64,000 nt of DNA from Hoylesella buccalis ATCC 35310 (GCF_025151385.1 NZ_CP102287.1:992001-1056000); one strand, 5' to 3'; positions 17,841 through 26,854 are shown, numbered from the stretch's first letter. The notes: generated by a model from the letters alone, not told the origin. Made by a program: numbers and translations.

Positions 17841-17921
17841 TCAGAGAATCCTCGAGCAACTGAGAATAGCCACGATGGCTGCCAGAAGCAAAAGTACGTT
17901 CGTCACGAGGCGCAGTCGCAC
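17841..17921 (-). CDS. Candidate 26-aa membrane peptide downstream of smalltalk
   Basis: A GTG-initiated frame, in the same register as smalltalk after its stop, encodes MRLRLVTNVLLLLAAIVAIL followed by SCSRIL. It has a basic N-terminus, one hydrophobic helix and a cysteine at the end (lipobox-like AAIVAILSC). I do not recognise the family. Position and composition suggest a second micro-protein of the HU/smalltalk locus, but the size makes chance possible. Confidence 0.35.
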   Translation of the reverse strand: MRLRLVTNVLLLLAAIVAILSCSRIL

Positions 17922-17969
17922 GTTCCATTGTTCGATACGCCCAGTCCAATGGCCCTCCCGTGATGCTCT

Positions 17970-18077
17970 TCAATTTTCGTTGTAAGGCAGTTTGTCTTGC
18001 GAGGTGAGCATGCCCAGGATGGCGGTGGCGATGGTGATGATGAGCTTGAATATAAGTTTCCAATTGATGCGTTTCAT
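17970..18077 (-). CDS. Smalltalk-type micro-protein (35 aa)
   Basis: The 35-residue frame MKRINWKLIFKLIITIATAI continues to LGMLTSQDKLPYNEN. The basic N-terminus with a tryptophan, then a single helix rich in I, L, A and T, is the pattern of the Bacteroidales 'smalltalk' proteins, which are characteristically encoded directly downstream of a HU-like DNA-binding protein as here. Known members are slightly shorter (about 32 aa). The function is unknown; a membrane location is inferred from the helix. The start ATG 18077 is 59 bp after the HU-like stop, so co-transcription is likely. Confidence 0.75.
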   Translation of the reverse strand: MKRINWKLIFKLIITIATAILGMLTSQDKLPYNEN

Positions 18078-18136
18078 AGTGATTATTTTTTTTCTAAAAA
18101 CTCCTCCCCACCACTGGGGCGGGGAGGATGGAAGAT

Positions 18137-18619
18137 TTAAGGTTTCGGATTGGGATCTACGTTTTCCTCCGCCTTTCCTTCGGCGGTTTTCTTCGTGTCC
18201 ACGGGGTTCTTGGGAGCCTCCTGAACCTTGAGACCGTCGAGGAACTTGCGGTTGCGCTTCTTGCCCTTGCCGCCGCCACCCGTCATCTCAGGAAGGAAGT
18301 TCACGCGATAGTTCACCACATTGCTGGTCACGTTAAAATCGGCTGCCTTATCGGCAGGCTTAGTTCTTAGTCCTATTTTAAACGAACCAAATCCGTTGAG
18401 TTTCACCACGCGACTCTGTTGCAATTCGTCTTGCATCACCTCTACCAACTCGGCCAGTACGGCCACCACGTCACTGCGCTTCACGGTACAGTTGCGCTGA
18501 ATGCGTTCGGCCAGAGCATCGGTTTCGATCACTTGTGGATGAATGGCGCGGGCATACCACTTGCCTTTGGTTGAAGAAGTAACTCTCTTGTCTTGATACA
18601 GTTTATACATTACTGCCAT
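18137..18619 (-). CDS. HU-like DNA-binding protein (HU-HIG type)
   Basis: Nucleoid-associated DNA-binding protein of 160 aa in the expanded Bacteroidales HU-like family. The sequence GKWYARAIHPQVIETDALAERIQRN is followed by DVVAVLAELVEVMQDELQQSRVVKLNGFGSFKIGLRTKPA, the HU core. A lysine/glycine linker (GGGGKGKKRNRK) and an acidic, proline-rich tail (about 125-160) follow. The start ATG 18619 (MAVMYKLY) resembles the usual family N-terminus; ATG 18610 is an alternative. Promoter at 18769-18799; smalltalk follows. In related species an amidase gene often completes this locus, but none is present here. Confidence 0.88.
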   Translation of the reverse strand: MAVMYKLYQDKRVTSSTKGKWYARAIHPQVIETDALAERIQRNCTVKRSDVVAVLAELVEVMQDELQQSRVVKLNGFGSFKIGLRTKPADKAADFNVTSNVVNYRVNFLPEMTGGGGKGKKRNRKFLDGLKVQEAPKNPVDTKKTAEGKAEENVDPNPKP

Positions 18620-18768
18620 AATAATTTGTGTGTTTTAAATGATTGATTATTAATTCTCGGCTGTGTGTTTTTCATGGTACGCAGTTTCCTGTTCGATGCC
18701 GGCTTATCGTCTGGGTTACCGCTTCCTGGATTGATTGTCTGCCGAATCAGTCTCTCTGACTGACGATG

Positions 18769-18799
18769 CAAAGATACGACAGAATAAAAGCGAAAACAA
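18769..18799 (-). promoter_or_regulatory. Promoter for HU-like gene
   Basis: Minus strand: TTG (18797-18799), 20-bp spacer, TATCTTTG (18769-18776). This is a strong consensus, with a leader of about 140 nt. Confidence 0.65.
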
Positions 18800-18901
18800 G
18801 AAACATTGATAGGCATCAAAGGAGCAAAATGAAGAATGTAACGCTAATCCCAATTAGAAAGGCAAAGTGCGAATATAAGAAAAGTTCGCACTCAACATTT
18901 T

Positions 18902-18926
18902 AGGGCAGTTCTATAAATTACCGCCG
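18902..18926 (+). repeat. Solo end of the MITE-like element
   Basis: AGGGCAGTTCTATAAATTA followed by CCGCCG matches the left end of the full copies (AGGCTGGTTCTATAAATTA, CCGCCG), then diverges. It lies 87 bp before a complete copy, so it may be a decayed or truncated insertion. Confidence 0.5.
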
Positions 18927-18988
18927 TAAAGTTTTTGTATGTTGGCCTGTTTACGTTTTGCCAAATTTCACTACTAACTTCGAGTTAA

Positions 18989-19183
18989 AGGCTGGTTCTA
19001 TAAATTACCACCGCACATAGTCATCAAATGTTTATGAAATACGTTTTGTTATCTTTTGGCTTCTTTTTGGTTCAAAATGTAAGTTCATTCAGTCGTGTAG
19101 CTCGCTACACTCCTTCACTCTCTTGCATTTTGACCTCAAAAATAAGCTCAAAATCTAACAAAGCTAATTTATAGAACCAGCCT
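18989..19183 (+). repeat. MITE-like element, copy A (195 bp)
   Basis: Terminal inverted repeats AGGCTGGTTCTATAAATTA at both ends, no reading frame, and a central perfect palindrome TGTAGCTCGCTACA. Nearly identical to copies at 25903-26227 (inverted, with an insert) and 41986-42180. The right end abuts a truncated transposase frame. No clear target duplication beyond AA/TAA is visible. Confidence 0.85.
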
Positions 19184-19425
19184 AAATTGTAAGTGTACAA
19201 AAGAGTTAGACGAACATAACGACCAGGCTTGTTGCCGGCACCGTTGTGATTGTTCCTCGGGCGTTTGTTGTATTCCTTCTCTATCCTGCCCCAGGGAAAG
19301 TGGTCGGCCAGCTTGACCCAGCGGTTGGATTTGCTCAATCCCGAAAGTGACTCCTGAAGTTCACACAGGTCGTGACTGCGATATTGTGAGTAATATTTCA
19401 TCTCGATTCTTGAATGTTTTAACAT
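19184..19425 (-). pseudogene. IS5/IS1182-like transposase N-terminal fragment
   Basis: The frame reads MKYYSQYRSHDLCELQ... then SKSNRWVKLADHFPWGRIEKEYN and GAGNKPGRYVRLTLL, the N-terminal region of IS5/IS1182-type transposases (NPxVxLAxxxPWxxIExxY, GRPxxPxRxMxG type). The similarity stops exactly at the inner edge of MITE copy A, where the rest of the transposase is missing. ATG 19401 is the likely original start. The fragment cannot be functional. Confidence 0.6.
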
Positions 19426-19534
19426 CCAAGGTAGTCATTTTGGGCGAATTGACCAAATTTTATACAGCATAAATAGTTAATTGTCAGATAGTTATAGTTA
19501 ATTAGCAGACCCTATTTAATACGCTAATAGTGGG

Positions 19535-19960
19535 TTACCAAAATTTTCTTCTGTGTGAAAAACCACGAAAACGGAATAATGAGTTGAAAGATATGGTATA
19601 AGTGGACTGTGGCGTTTTGCGACCATAATATGCAGCAGAATTGATTTGTGAAGAAACAATCATCGAATCATTTCCGTTTTGTACTCCTTTGGTGAATAAG
19701 TTCATAATCTCGTACTTATTCCCGAAATTGGCGTTGGGCTGCATCATAATATCCGATACGACCTGTCGGATAGAGCGAGGATATACTATAAAGGTGTTTT
19801 CTGCATTACAAGTAATATCCTTAAACTCGCTGCTTCCGAAGAATACGATAACGGAATAAATCGGTATGCCCGGATTTTGCGGCAAACATTGTCTACAGGA
19901 ACCTGTCCCCCTGTTTCTTTCCCCTGTTTTTATAGGATATATTTTGAAAGAGATGAATGA
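19535..19960 (-). pseudogene. NERD-like nuclease domain remnant
   Basis: From a stop near 19960 the minus strand reads FKIYPIKTGERNRGTGSC, then PGIPIYSVIVFFGSSEFKDI. This resembles the end of a NERD (nuclease-related) domain (K-Y-NP..QN.GH...IPIYSVIVFS). A region ending VQNGNDSMI follows, and then apparently unrelated sequence. There is no proper start and the N-terminal half is absent, so it is a decayed fragment next to the end of the TonB receptor gene. Assignment is by motif only. Confidence 0.4.
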
Positions 19961-19966
19961 TGAGTT

Positions 19967-22543
19967 TTATATGCTAACAAACAAATGCACCATAAACTCT
20001 CGACCTCGCAACGGCAATACGGAGCGATAGGTGTTGATGCCGGCGTTTGGGGCTACGACATACGACTTCGAGTTGAGCACATTGGCGAAGCTTCCTCCAA
20101 TAGCCCACGACTTGTTGATGGTGTAGCGGACGGAGCCGTCGATGAAGGTGCTTGATTTATAATCTTCGGTGGCAATCTCGTTGGTGATGCTCTGCATTTT
20201 TGCCTTTATCTCAACGCTCTTTATTGGAAATAGCGAGAGGGAGGCATTGGCGACGAGTGACTTTAGGGTGCTGGAATTGCTGATGTCGTTTCGCTCCCAA
20301 TAGGCATTGCCTGTGGCATCGACTGTAATTCGCAACCATTTCAGTTTCTGATATATCGACTCAACGTGAACGGCAAATATGTTGGAATGGTTGGTCGTTG
20401 TCTGTTGCGATTGCGAAAGCATATAACTGTTTTGGGAGTATGAGAATTCCGTCTTCAGCGACAATCCGATGTCAGTGAATGACTTGTCGGCTGACAATAT
20501 AGCCATAAATGAGTGGCGATTGTTTGTGCCCTCGACTTCGGTTATCACGTTGTAGTCGGATGTATATTCGTAGTTGTTGTAGGTTTCCGCTTTCTCGTGG
20601 GTATATAGAACTGTGAGATTGGCGAAAAACATGTTGACCAAGTCTCGATATCTTAGCGACAGCGATGCCCGACTATTGACATTCCTGTAAATGTTGTTGC
20701 TCGGAATGACTATTGATCGATAACCAGTAAAGTATTGACATGGTGAATAGTATGGTAAGACATTGTCGCTAGGGGTAAGCGAAGCTGACATCGTTGCGCT
20801 GAAACTGTTGGAAAACTTGTGGCGCAGGGTGGCAGTTGACGACATCCACCAATAAGAGCGAGACTTGCCGACAAAGTCGTTGCCACTAATGCTTACGTGG
20901 GAATATTCGATGGGCAGAGCCAAGGATATGCCGCCCTTGTCGCTAAACCTCAGATAATAACTTGGGAGAACGGATAGCTTGAGCTGCTTGCGGTGCATGT
21001 TGGAAACAATCTCGTAGCTGTTATCGCGATAATAAACCTTTGCATCTATGTCGAGATTGTTGTTGAAGAGAGGAACATTCGTCGACAGGAGGTTCTTTAT
21101 CATCATGGACTTTGAGACGAGCGACTCGCGGAGATTGTATATTGCGAAGGAGTCGCTACTGTTGTCCAAAGATTCCTTTCGGTCGTAATAGCGGAAAAGT
21201 GTTTTCGCACGCAATACCAGTCTGCCCAACAGGAACGATGAGTTCAAGTAGTTTTGCAGGTAAGCGGGACGGCTATATGTGCGTTCGGCAATGGATGCAC
21301 CTCGACTGCCAATCAACGACGAAAGTGTTGAGCGATTGATGGAATAGCGCAGCTCGTCCGACAAGAATGTTTCCTTTGAGTTCAACTCATATTTCATGAT
21401 TGGCATCAGCGCAAAGGTTTTTCTCTTGTAGGATTTGCTCTCGCTGATAGTTAGTGGATAGTCGCCGCCGTAAGTGTTGCTTATCTCATTGCTGCTCGTT
21501 GAATGGTCGCCATAATAGACGATGTTGCAACGGAATGTGGAATTGTCGGTCAACTTCTTCAGCCAGTTCAATCCTGCCGAATACGACTTGTTGAGGAGAT
21601 ACCTCTCCTGCGGCAATGATTCCTCCACCATTTCGGTTGAGAGAGCCTTTAGCATCTGTGGCTCGTAGGCATCAATGTCCGTCATGTCGATATGCTCTTT
21701 CGTATCTGTCGAGATGTCCGTTCCCGTGTTGTTCATCTTTCCCGATATAAGCAGTTGACTGCCATCCATTATCTGGGTGAGAAAGAGATTGTTATCCCAC
21801 CTGTCAGGATTGATGCCTGCCCCTGCCTGTATCTCGCCGAAGAGCCTTGACTTGTGCTTATTGTCTAGCTTTATGTTCAGTGCGGCGCGGTCGGATATCT
21901 GCCTGCCTTCAAGCATCTTAACGGGTTGGTGGTTCTCTATCACCTCCACACTCTTCACAGCCTCTATCGGCATGTTGCGAGTGGCTTGGTTGTAGCTGCT
22001 GCCCATCAAGTCAAGTCCCTCAATATAGAACTTGTTGATAGCCTTTCCTTGCACCGAAACCGCCCCGTCGCTCGACACCTTCACTCCAGGCAACTTCTTC
22101 AACACGTCTTCAAGGTGGCGGTCACCATCCTTTGCAAACGAACTGACATTGTACACCAGCGTATCGCTCTTCGCCCTTATTGGCGGCACTTTGACTACGA
22201 CTTCCTTTATTTGCGTCTCCGTTTGCTGCAACAATATTGTGTTGATGCCCGACTGACTGCATCTGCTCGCACTTAGCTTTTTCTTCGCATAACCCATGAG
22301 AGAGAACTCCAACATGTCGTTTTGGGCAGAGGCTACGGATAGCCTGCCGCCATTGCCGGAAATGGCATAGCGGTACATCTTGCCCTGCGACGAATATACT
22401 CGACACGTCACGCTGACAAGTGGTTTCTGTGTTGTCGAATCTTTCACCACAAACTCCAGTTTGCCCGTCTGCGCAATGGCTGTCGCAAAGCCAATAGCAA
22501 AAAAGAGAATGATGGCGAAGGCTCTACTGATGCTGCTATTCAA
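19967..22543 (-). CDS. TonB-dependent receptor-like outer membrane protein, GLPGLI partner
   Basis: Outer-membrane barrel protein of 858 aa: signal peptide (FFAIGFATAIAQ), carboxypeptidase-regulatory-like domain (about 27-110), a plug domain with SDTLVYNVSSFAKDGDRHLEDVLKKLPGV (about 128-160), and a long beta barrel ending in REFMVHLFVSI with a terminal aromatic-hydrophobic pattern. It overlaps the upstream GLPGLI gene by 8 bp, so the two are translationally coupled. This pairing recurs in Bacteroidota; substrate and energy coupling are unknown, and some members lack a clear TonB box. GC is lower than in the neighbouring housekeeping block. Confidence 0.85.
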   Translation of the reverse strand: MNSSISRAFAIILFFAIGFATAIAQTGKLEFVVKDSTTQKPLVSVTCRVYSSQGKMYRYAISGNGGRLSVASAQNDMLEFSLMGYAKKKLSASRCSQSGINTILLQQTETQIKEVVVKVPPIRAKSDTLVYNVSSFAKDGDRHLEDVLKKLPGVKVSSDGAVSVQGKAINKFYIEGLDLMGSSYNQATRNMPIEAVKSVEVIENHQPVKMLEGRQISDRAALNIKLDNKHKSRLFGEIQAGAGINPDRWDNNLFLTQIMDGSQLLISGKMNNTGTDISTDTKEHIDMTDIDAYEPQMLKALSTEMVEESLPQERYLLNKSYSAGLNWLKKLTDNSTFRCNIVYYGDHSTSSNEISNTYGGDYPLTISESKSYKRKTFALMPIMKYELNSKETFLSDELRYSINRSTLSSLIGSRGASIAERTYSRPAYLQNYLNSSFLLGRLVLRAKTLFRYYDRKESLDNSSDSFAIYNLRESLVSKSMMIKNLLSTNVPLFNNNLDIDAKVYYRDNSYEIVSNMHRKQLKLSVLPSYYLRFSDKGGISLALPIEYSHVSISGNDFVGKSRSYWWMSSTATLRHKFSNSFSATMSASLTPSDNVLPYYSPCQYFTGYRSIVIPSNNIYRNVNSRASLSLRYRDLVNMFFANLTVLYTHEKAETYNNYEYTSDYNVITEVEGTNNRHSFMAILSADKSFTDIGLSLKTEFSYSQNSYMLSQSQQTTTNHSNIFAVHVESIYQKLKWLRITVDATGNAYWERNDISNSSTLKSLVANASLSLFPIKSVEIKAKMQSITNEIATEDYKSSTFIDGSVRYTINKSWAIGGSFANVLNSKSYVVAPNAGINTYRSVLPLRGREFMVHLFVSI

Positions 22544-23405
22544 GTTCTATGGGATTATAAGGTTTGGAGTTTACGCTAGCTCTCGTCTCAGCATCCACCT
22601 TGATAGTTCCGTCGGAAGTGAGTGCTCCTACGGGGTCGGCACAGTAGTTCTTGTAGATTTTCCTCACCTTTTCGCGGCTAGTCTTTATTATGTCGCTCTT
22701 TGTCCAAAAATAAATAGGTGTTGAAGTGGTCGCCTTTTCCAGTCCTACCAGTGTGAAGATGAAGTTGTCTTGAGTATCAACGACCTTGAATATCAGTCCC
22801 GGCAGTCCGTTGAACTTGTAAGGGCCATAAGGCATATTTACTTCTGGCGCATACCAAGCCGTGTATGTCCTTCCGAAGAGCGTTGTTTTCGCCTTGTTGC
22901 ATTTATATCCCGCTATGGTTGAGTCGCCTTCGAGCAATTCCCATTCCAGCTTTGGGCAGTCCTCACTGTATTGGTACTTTTGCTTCAGTCCAGCCGTGCG
23001 CTGTATCGTCTCCTTGTCTTTTTGCTTGTCGATGATGATGCTTTCCCGGAATTGTTTCTTTTTCATAACGCTTAGCATCATCGGACCCGTCTGGATTATC
23101 GGAAGATTCTCCTTTGCCGTCACGTCAATCAGCGAGTCAAACTGAAGCTCGTAATAGTCGCAAAAGCGATTATATCTCTCGCCAACTTGCAACACAGTCA
23201 GTCCCTCCCTTTTCGTGTCGGGATAGGCTGCATCTTTGGCGTACTTGTAGTCATAGGTCACCACATACTGCGCCGTCTCCAATATCTTCTTTGCTATCGT
23301 ATCGCTCTTAGGCGGATTCTTCAGCTGAGAGAAGTCAATGGTTTGAGCTTCTGTAGTATCGATAATCGAAAAAAATAATAAAATAAGTAATATAAATTTA
23401 TTCAT
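22536..23405 (-). CDS. GLPGLI family periplasmic protein
   Basis: Secreted protein of 289 aa with a signal peptide (LILLFFSIIDTTEAQ). It contains the family-naming motif GLPGLI at residues 200-205 within YGPYKFNGLPGLIFKV. Other family stretches are AGYKCNKAKTTLFGRTYTAWYAPE. The function is unknown (TIGR01200-type); members occur beside TonB-receptor-like barrels and are thought to be periplasmic or outer-membrane partners. It is the first gene of the pair, with the receptor starting inside its last codons. No strong -33/-7 pair was found upstream. Confidence 0.9.
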   Translation of the reverse strand: MNKFILLILLFFSIIDTTEAQTIDFSQLKNPPKSDTIAKKILETAQYVVTYDYKYAKDAAYPDTKREGLTVLQVGERYNRFCDYYELQFDSLIDVTAKENLPIIQTGPMMLSVMKKKQFRESIIIDKQKDKETIQRTAGLKQKYQYSEDCPKLEWELLEGDSTIAGYKCNKAKTTLFGRTYTAWYAPEVNMPYGPYKFNGLPGLIFKVVDTQDNFIFTLVGLEKATTSTPIYFWTKSDIIKTSREKVRKIYKNYCADPVGALTSDGTIKVDAETRASVNSKPYNPIELE

Positions 23406-23875
23406 AATTATCTACGGCAAAGAGAATGTTGGACACTCCAAAAGAAGGTCCGACACTCTCTAAATTAAATTATTCGTCACAAAGTACAAGGTTTATTTGT
23501 TCAATCTGTTTGCTATTGTCTCCATACGCTAGTTATTTTAGTTCACCCTTGATTCCGCACCACTATTATAAATTAAACTTTTTAAGTACCAGAGCAACAA
23601 AAAGCTGCTCAGGATTTTGCTATGTCATATTTTTCACTTATCTTAGTGTTGCAAAAAAACAAGAGAATCCGACGATAGACATAGCGAAGATACAAATTAA
23701 ATCTGAGAGACTCACTCCTTTTGGGGGATTATTTTCGGGTCATGGAGCAATTTGACTCCACATTATCATCTGTAATCGACTCAACCCTCAGTCTAAGGTG
23801 TAGATCGTTCCATTTCATGGCACGTTTTCTCGCCATGGCAGAGCTTAAATAAACTTAGCTCTGCTCATCTGGCTT
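23406..23875. other. AT-rich intergenic region
   Basis: About 470 bp without a credible gene. A short imperfect inverted repeat near 23413-23460 (GTTGGAC / GTCCGAC) may be a weak hairpin. A fragment of transposase begins at the right edge. Confidence 0.4.
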
Positions 23876-24214
23876 AACGAAAACCTTCGTTTCCATCAGA
23901 AGGACACGCTGAAGAGGTTCTTTGAGAGATTTGAACAGAATGGGCTCACTATCAATCGCTTCAGAGCTGATTGTGGATCATGTTCCGAGGAAATCGTGGA
24001 GGAAATAGAAAAACACTGCAAGTCCTTCTATATCCGTGCTAACCGCTATGCCGTTCGATACGCCATCGCAAGCGAAAAAATCGCAGAAAAAACCCCGACT
24101 TTCAAAGTCATTGGCAGTCAACCATTTGCAAACCACCGACTGTTTGACGTATTTCGAGTGAAGACCAACTTACTTTCAAATCCGAGAAAATTTAAAGGCC
24201 TTTTGTCAATATAA
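23876..24214 (+). pseudogene. IS1380-family transposase remnant
   Basis: The frame reads NENLRFHQKDTLKRFFERF, then FRADCGSCSEEIVEEIEKHCKSFYIRANRYA. This is the IS1380-type middle region (FxRADCGS...VExxxxxFYIRA). The N-terminal half, the remaining catalytic region and inverted repeats are not detectable; after about 24110 the similarity is lost. Decayed insertion sequence. Confidence 0.6.
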
Positions 24215-24230
24215 TTAACCCTTTTTTGAT

Positions 24231-24298
24231 GCTTCACTAACGAAGTACGGGATGAGCGCGACCTTGCCAAGGTAATCCGTAGGGGGCGTGATCAATGA
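24231..24298 (+). repeat. 68-bp direct repeat, left copy (partner at 25617-25688)
   Basis: From GATGCTTCAC to GATCAATGAC, this aligns with 25617-25688 (GATACTTCAC to GATCAATGTA) at roughly 75% identity with one single-base indel. The two copies flank the lipoprotein gene 24533-25426. On the minus strand the right copy could be read as APMDYLDKPVLILDSD, suggesting remnants of a small duplicated gene, not recognised. Confidence 0.5.
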
Positions 24299-24434
24299 CG
24301 TTGGTGGAAAGGAAAGGTAGCTTTCGGGTGAATATCAAAAATGATATCAAGGAGATTGTCCGAAAATTAAATAGCACGCGCAGAAAGAAACGCAGATTTA
24401 TAAATCCAAGAGAAATGTTTCAGAAAAAAATAGT

Positions 24435-24442
24435 TAACTTTG
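24435..24442 (+). promoter_or_regulatory. Candidate -7 box for lipoprotein gene
   Basis: TAACTTTG matches the Bacteroidota consensus about 90 bp before the ATG at 24533. The -33 element is weak. Confidence 0.4.
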
Positions 24443-24532
24443 CACCTTCTTATGGAATCCGCCGTTGAAAACCATGGTGGTCATACCATTGAAATGAATA
24501 GTTAGACAAACGTCTTTAAAAAGAAAGCACAA

Positions 24533-25426
24533 ATGAAATTTTTAGAATCAAGCCATTTATTGTACGTAACGGTTGTTGCTATCGCACTTGTTATATCTTC
24601 TTGCAACTCCGAAACCGATATACCGGAAAACACCCATAACTTGCCGGAGACTGTTACCCGCGATTTCCGTAACCGCTGCGGAGACACCACCATTGATGAC
24701 GTTTACACAGGCAATGACTTTTACCGCCATACCGACCAGCAGGAAACATTTATATTCTCATCAGACAAGGCGGGGAACGAATATGTTGTGGTATATCTTA
24801 ACAATGTGTGGAACCGCACCATCAAGACGCTGCCCGCCATTGACCAATTGCCCTATAAAGTGCTGCAACGTCTTCTCCAAGAAAACCCTGAGGCCCGTAA
24901 AAACGAGTTTTGTGAAATAAAGGAAATGTCGCAGACTTTCATCAACGACAAATACTACATACTGTGTTATCTGCAGGACACACCCACTGAGAAAAACCTC
25001 GTTCACACACTTGTCATCGGCAGCGACGGAACGATACTCAAGTCGTGCAAATATATGTTGAATCTGCCGGTCAATGCGCGTCCGCTATCTACTGATATTG
25101 ATTGGATTTCCAAACGCTACAGCGGAGCTGTGACACTTGGTTATGTCAATGACCTGGGCTCTGACAACTACCTCGTCATACACAACGGCGTGTTGAAGTC
25201 TGTTTTATTTAAAACATCCAACATCGACACAAAGTGGAAGGAAACAACTTATGCGTTGCCAAAAGGCGCGACAGTGCCAAACAACATACTTGAATCATTG
25301 CACACCACCCATGCCGGCTTCACCTATACAGAAGTCATGTGCGTTGAAAATCCGAGTGGCAATTATTATCTTTTTATTGACGGAACCAAACCAAACCGTC
25401 TGGGGTATTATGTCGAGGCGATCTAA
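24533..25426 (+). CDS. Lipoprotein, PepSY-like/BLIP-like
   Basis: Exported lipoprotein of 297 aa: signal peptide with lipobox ALVISSC, then two related-looking segments. LPAIDQLPYKVLQRLLQENPEARKNE... and the later LPKGATVPNNILESLHTTHAG resemble the helix-strand pattern of PepSY-like (beta-lactamase-inhibitor-like) domains in Bacteroidota. The assignment is tentative. It stands alone between an IS1380 remnant and MITE copy B and is flanked by 68-bp direct repeats, so it may have arrived with mobile DNA. Function unknown. Confidence 0.65.
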   Translation: MKFLESSHLLYVTVVAIALVISSCNSETDIPENTHNLPETVTRDFRNRCGDTTIDDVYTGNDFYRHTDQQETFIFSSDKAGNEYVVVYLNNVWNRTIKTLPAIDQLPYKVLQRLLQENPEARKNEFCEIKEMSQTFINDKYYILCYLQDTPTEKNLVHTLVIGSDGTILKSCKYMLNLPVNARPLSTDIDWISKRYSGAVTLGYVNDLGSDNYLVIHNGVLKSVLFKTSNIDTKWKETTYALPKGATVPNNILESLHTTHAGFTYTEVMCVENPSGNYYLFIDGTKPNRLGYYVEAI

Positions 25427-25616
25427 AGGCAAATTTTATCTTCAAGAAATGTATCCATGCCATGGGCAGGCCAGGGAAGAAATCGCAACGTCTATTGGTT
25501 CCTTCCACATTTGGTGTGATCATTGATGAGTGATACTCAAAAATTTGAGAGAAGGTTCTCTTCATCACCTTCTCATTCATCATGGATTTAAACTAAATGA
25601 GGTATATATAACCTTT

Positions 25617-25688
25617 CCTGATACTTCACAATCGGAGTCCAGGATGAGAACGGGCTTGTCAAGATAATCCATAGGGGCGAGATCAATG
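25617..25688 (+). repeat. 68-bp direct repeat, right copy
   Basis: Partner of 24231-24298. Read on the minus strand it encodes part of an unrecognised frame (APMDYLDKPVLILDSD) that is broken by a single-base indel in the other copy. Confidence 0.5.
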
Positions 25689-25902
25689 TAATAAGCAAAA
25701 GGTCGAGGTTGTAATCATCAACAGGATGGGTCTGCGTCTTTTCTTCGATGGCACCGTACTGAGTGGTTGTTGCATGTTTTGCAACAACCATATCTTTTCC
25801 TAACTCACTATCGTCAACCTAACCTCAAGCAAACAGCAGGTTCCTCTGAGTAGTTACAGCAGTTTGCGCCATACGCATCCGGTGTTTTCCGATGGGTTTT
25901 TA

Positions 25903-26227
25903 AGGCTGGTTCTATAAATTAGCTTTGTTAGATTTTGAGCTTATTTTTGAGGTCAAAATGCAAGAGAGTGAAGGAGTGTAGCGAGCTACACGACTGAACG
26001 AACTTACATTTTTAACCAAAAACGGAGCAAGCCGAATGCAATCAAACTTGTTTGAATTGTTGAGGCGCAGCCTGTTTTATATAAAAACGGAGCAAGCCGA
26101 ATACAATCAAACTTGTTTGAACTGTTGAGGCGCAGCCTGTTTTATATAAAAAGAAGCCAAAAGATAACAAAACGTATTTTATAAAAATTTAATGACTATA
26201 TGCGGTGGTAATTTATAGAACCAGCCT
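25903..26227 (-). repeat. MITE-like element, copy B (325 bp, with tandem insert)
   Basis: Same element as copy A in reverse orientation, with identical ends (AGGCTGGTTCTATAAATTA). It carries an extra 130 bp composed of two tandem 65-bp units (starting near 26021 and 26086), each containing the palindrome CAAACTTGTTTG. Removing the insert restores the 195-bp length. Confidence 0.85.
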
Positions 26228-26650
26228 AAACGCAATATGGACGTTCAAGGACTTAGTTGCGGATTTTAGGGTTAATAATAATTAACCCAATTGCCTTTTT
26301 TATGGTATCTTCGTTATAGTATTGATCACTATTTAATAAGGTGGACGAAAACTACATGATATCGGCGGCCAATCGACATGACTTTGAAGGCCAATCCCAA
26401 AGAGATTGCAGGGCAATAGATTATCAATTGCAGGGTGTTGAAAATGAAACGAATCACACAGGGGTTGACGTAAAAATACTTAACAATTCTCGGTAAAGAA
26501 GAACGCTCCATGAGAGGTTGATCCTTCCAAAAACTTCAAACGAAAGATTGCCGAACATGAATCGTTCGTTGAACCATAATTGATTCATAATTGAACGAAC
26601 AATCAATTTACCCCCTCCTAACTCATTGATAATCAAGCATGGCTCCTATA
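26228..26650. other. Intergenic region, nothing recognised
   Basis: About 420 bp, AT-rich, without a credible coding frame or RNA gene. It is followed by a short tandem repeat and a terminator-like hairpin. Confidence 0.4.
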
Positions 26651-26652
26651 TA

Positions 26653-26706
26653 TACTAATAATACTAATCATACTAATGATACTGATGATACTCATCATAC
26701 TGATAA
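26653..26706 (+). repeat. Short 9-bp tandem repeat
   Basis: Six consecutive units of the form ATACTNATN (ATACTAATA, ATACTAATC, ATACTAATG, ATACTGATG, ATACTCATC, ATACTGATA). Simple-sequence tract immediately before a terminator hairpin. Confidence 0.65.
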
Positions 26707-26707
26707 T

Positions 26708-26752
26708 CCGACGACGATAGGACGAGAAACGTCGCCGTCGTCGTTTTTTTAA
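26708..26752 (+). terminator. Rho-independent terminator-like hairpin
   Basis: CGACGACG pairs with CGTCGTCG across a loop containing further pairing, followed by seven T residues. No gene lies immediately upstream, so its transcript is unknown. Confidence 0.5.
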
Positions 26753-26854
26753 AGAAATAAAAATTTAGGACAAACGATAAAAACAGCGTCGAGGACACGA
26801 TGCCGCATGGTTCGGTCACGACTTTCCAACTTTTCCCGATTTCCTCTCTCCCGT

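Noticed and set aside
23426-23755. 109-aa plus-strand frame upstream of GLPGLI gene
   Set aside because: Opposite the upstream region of the GLPGLI gene, with low-complexity composition and no motif.
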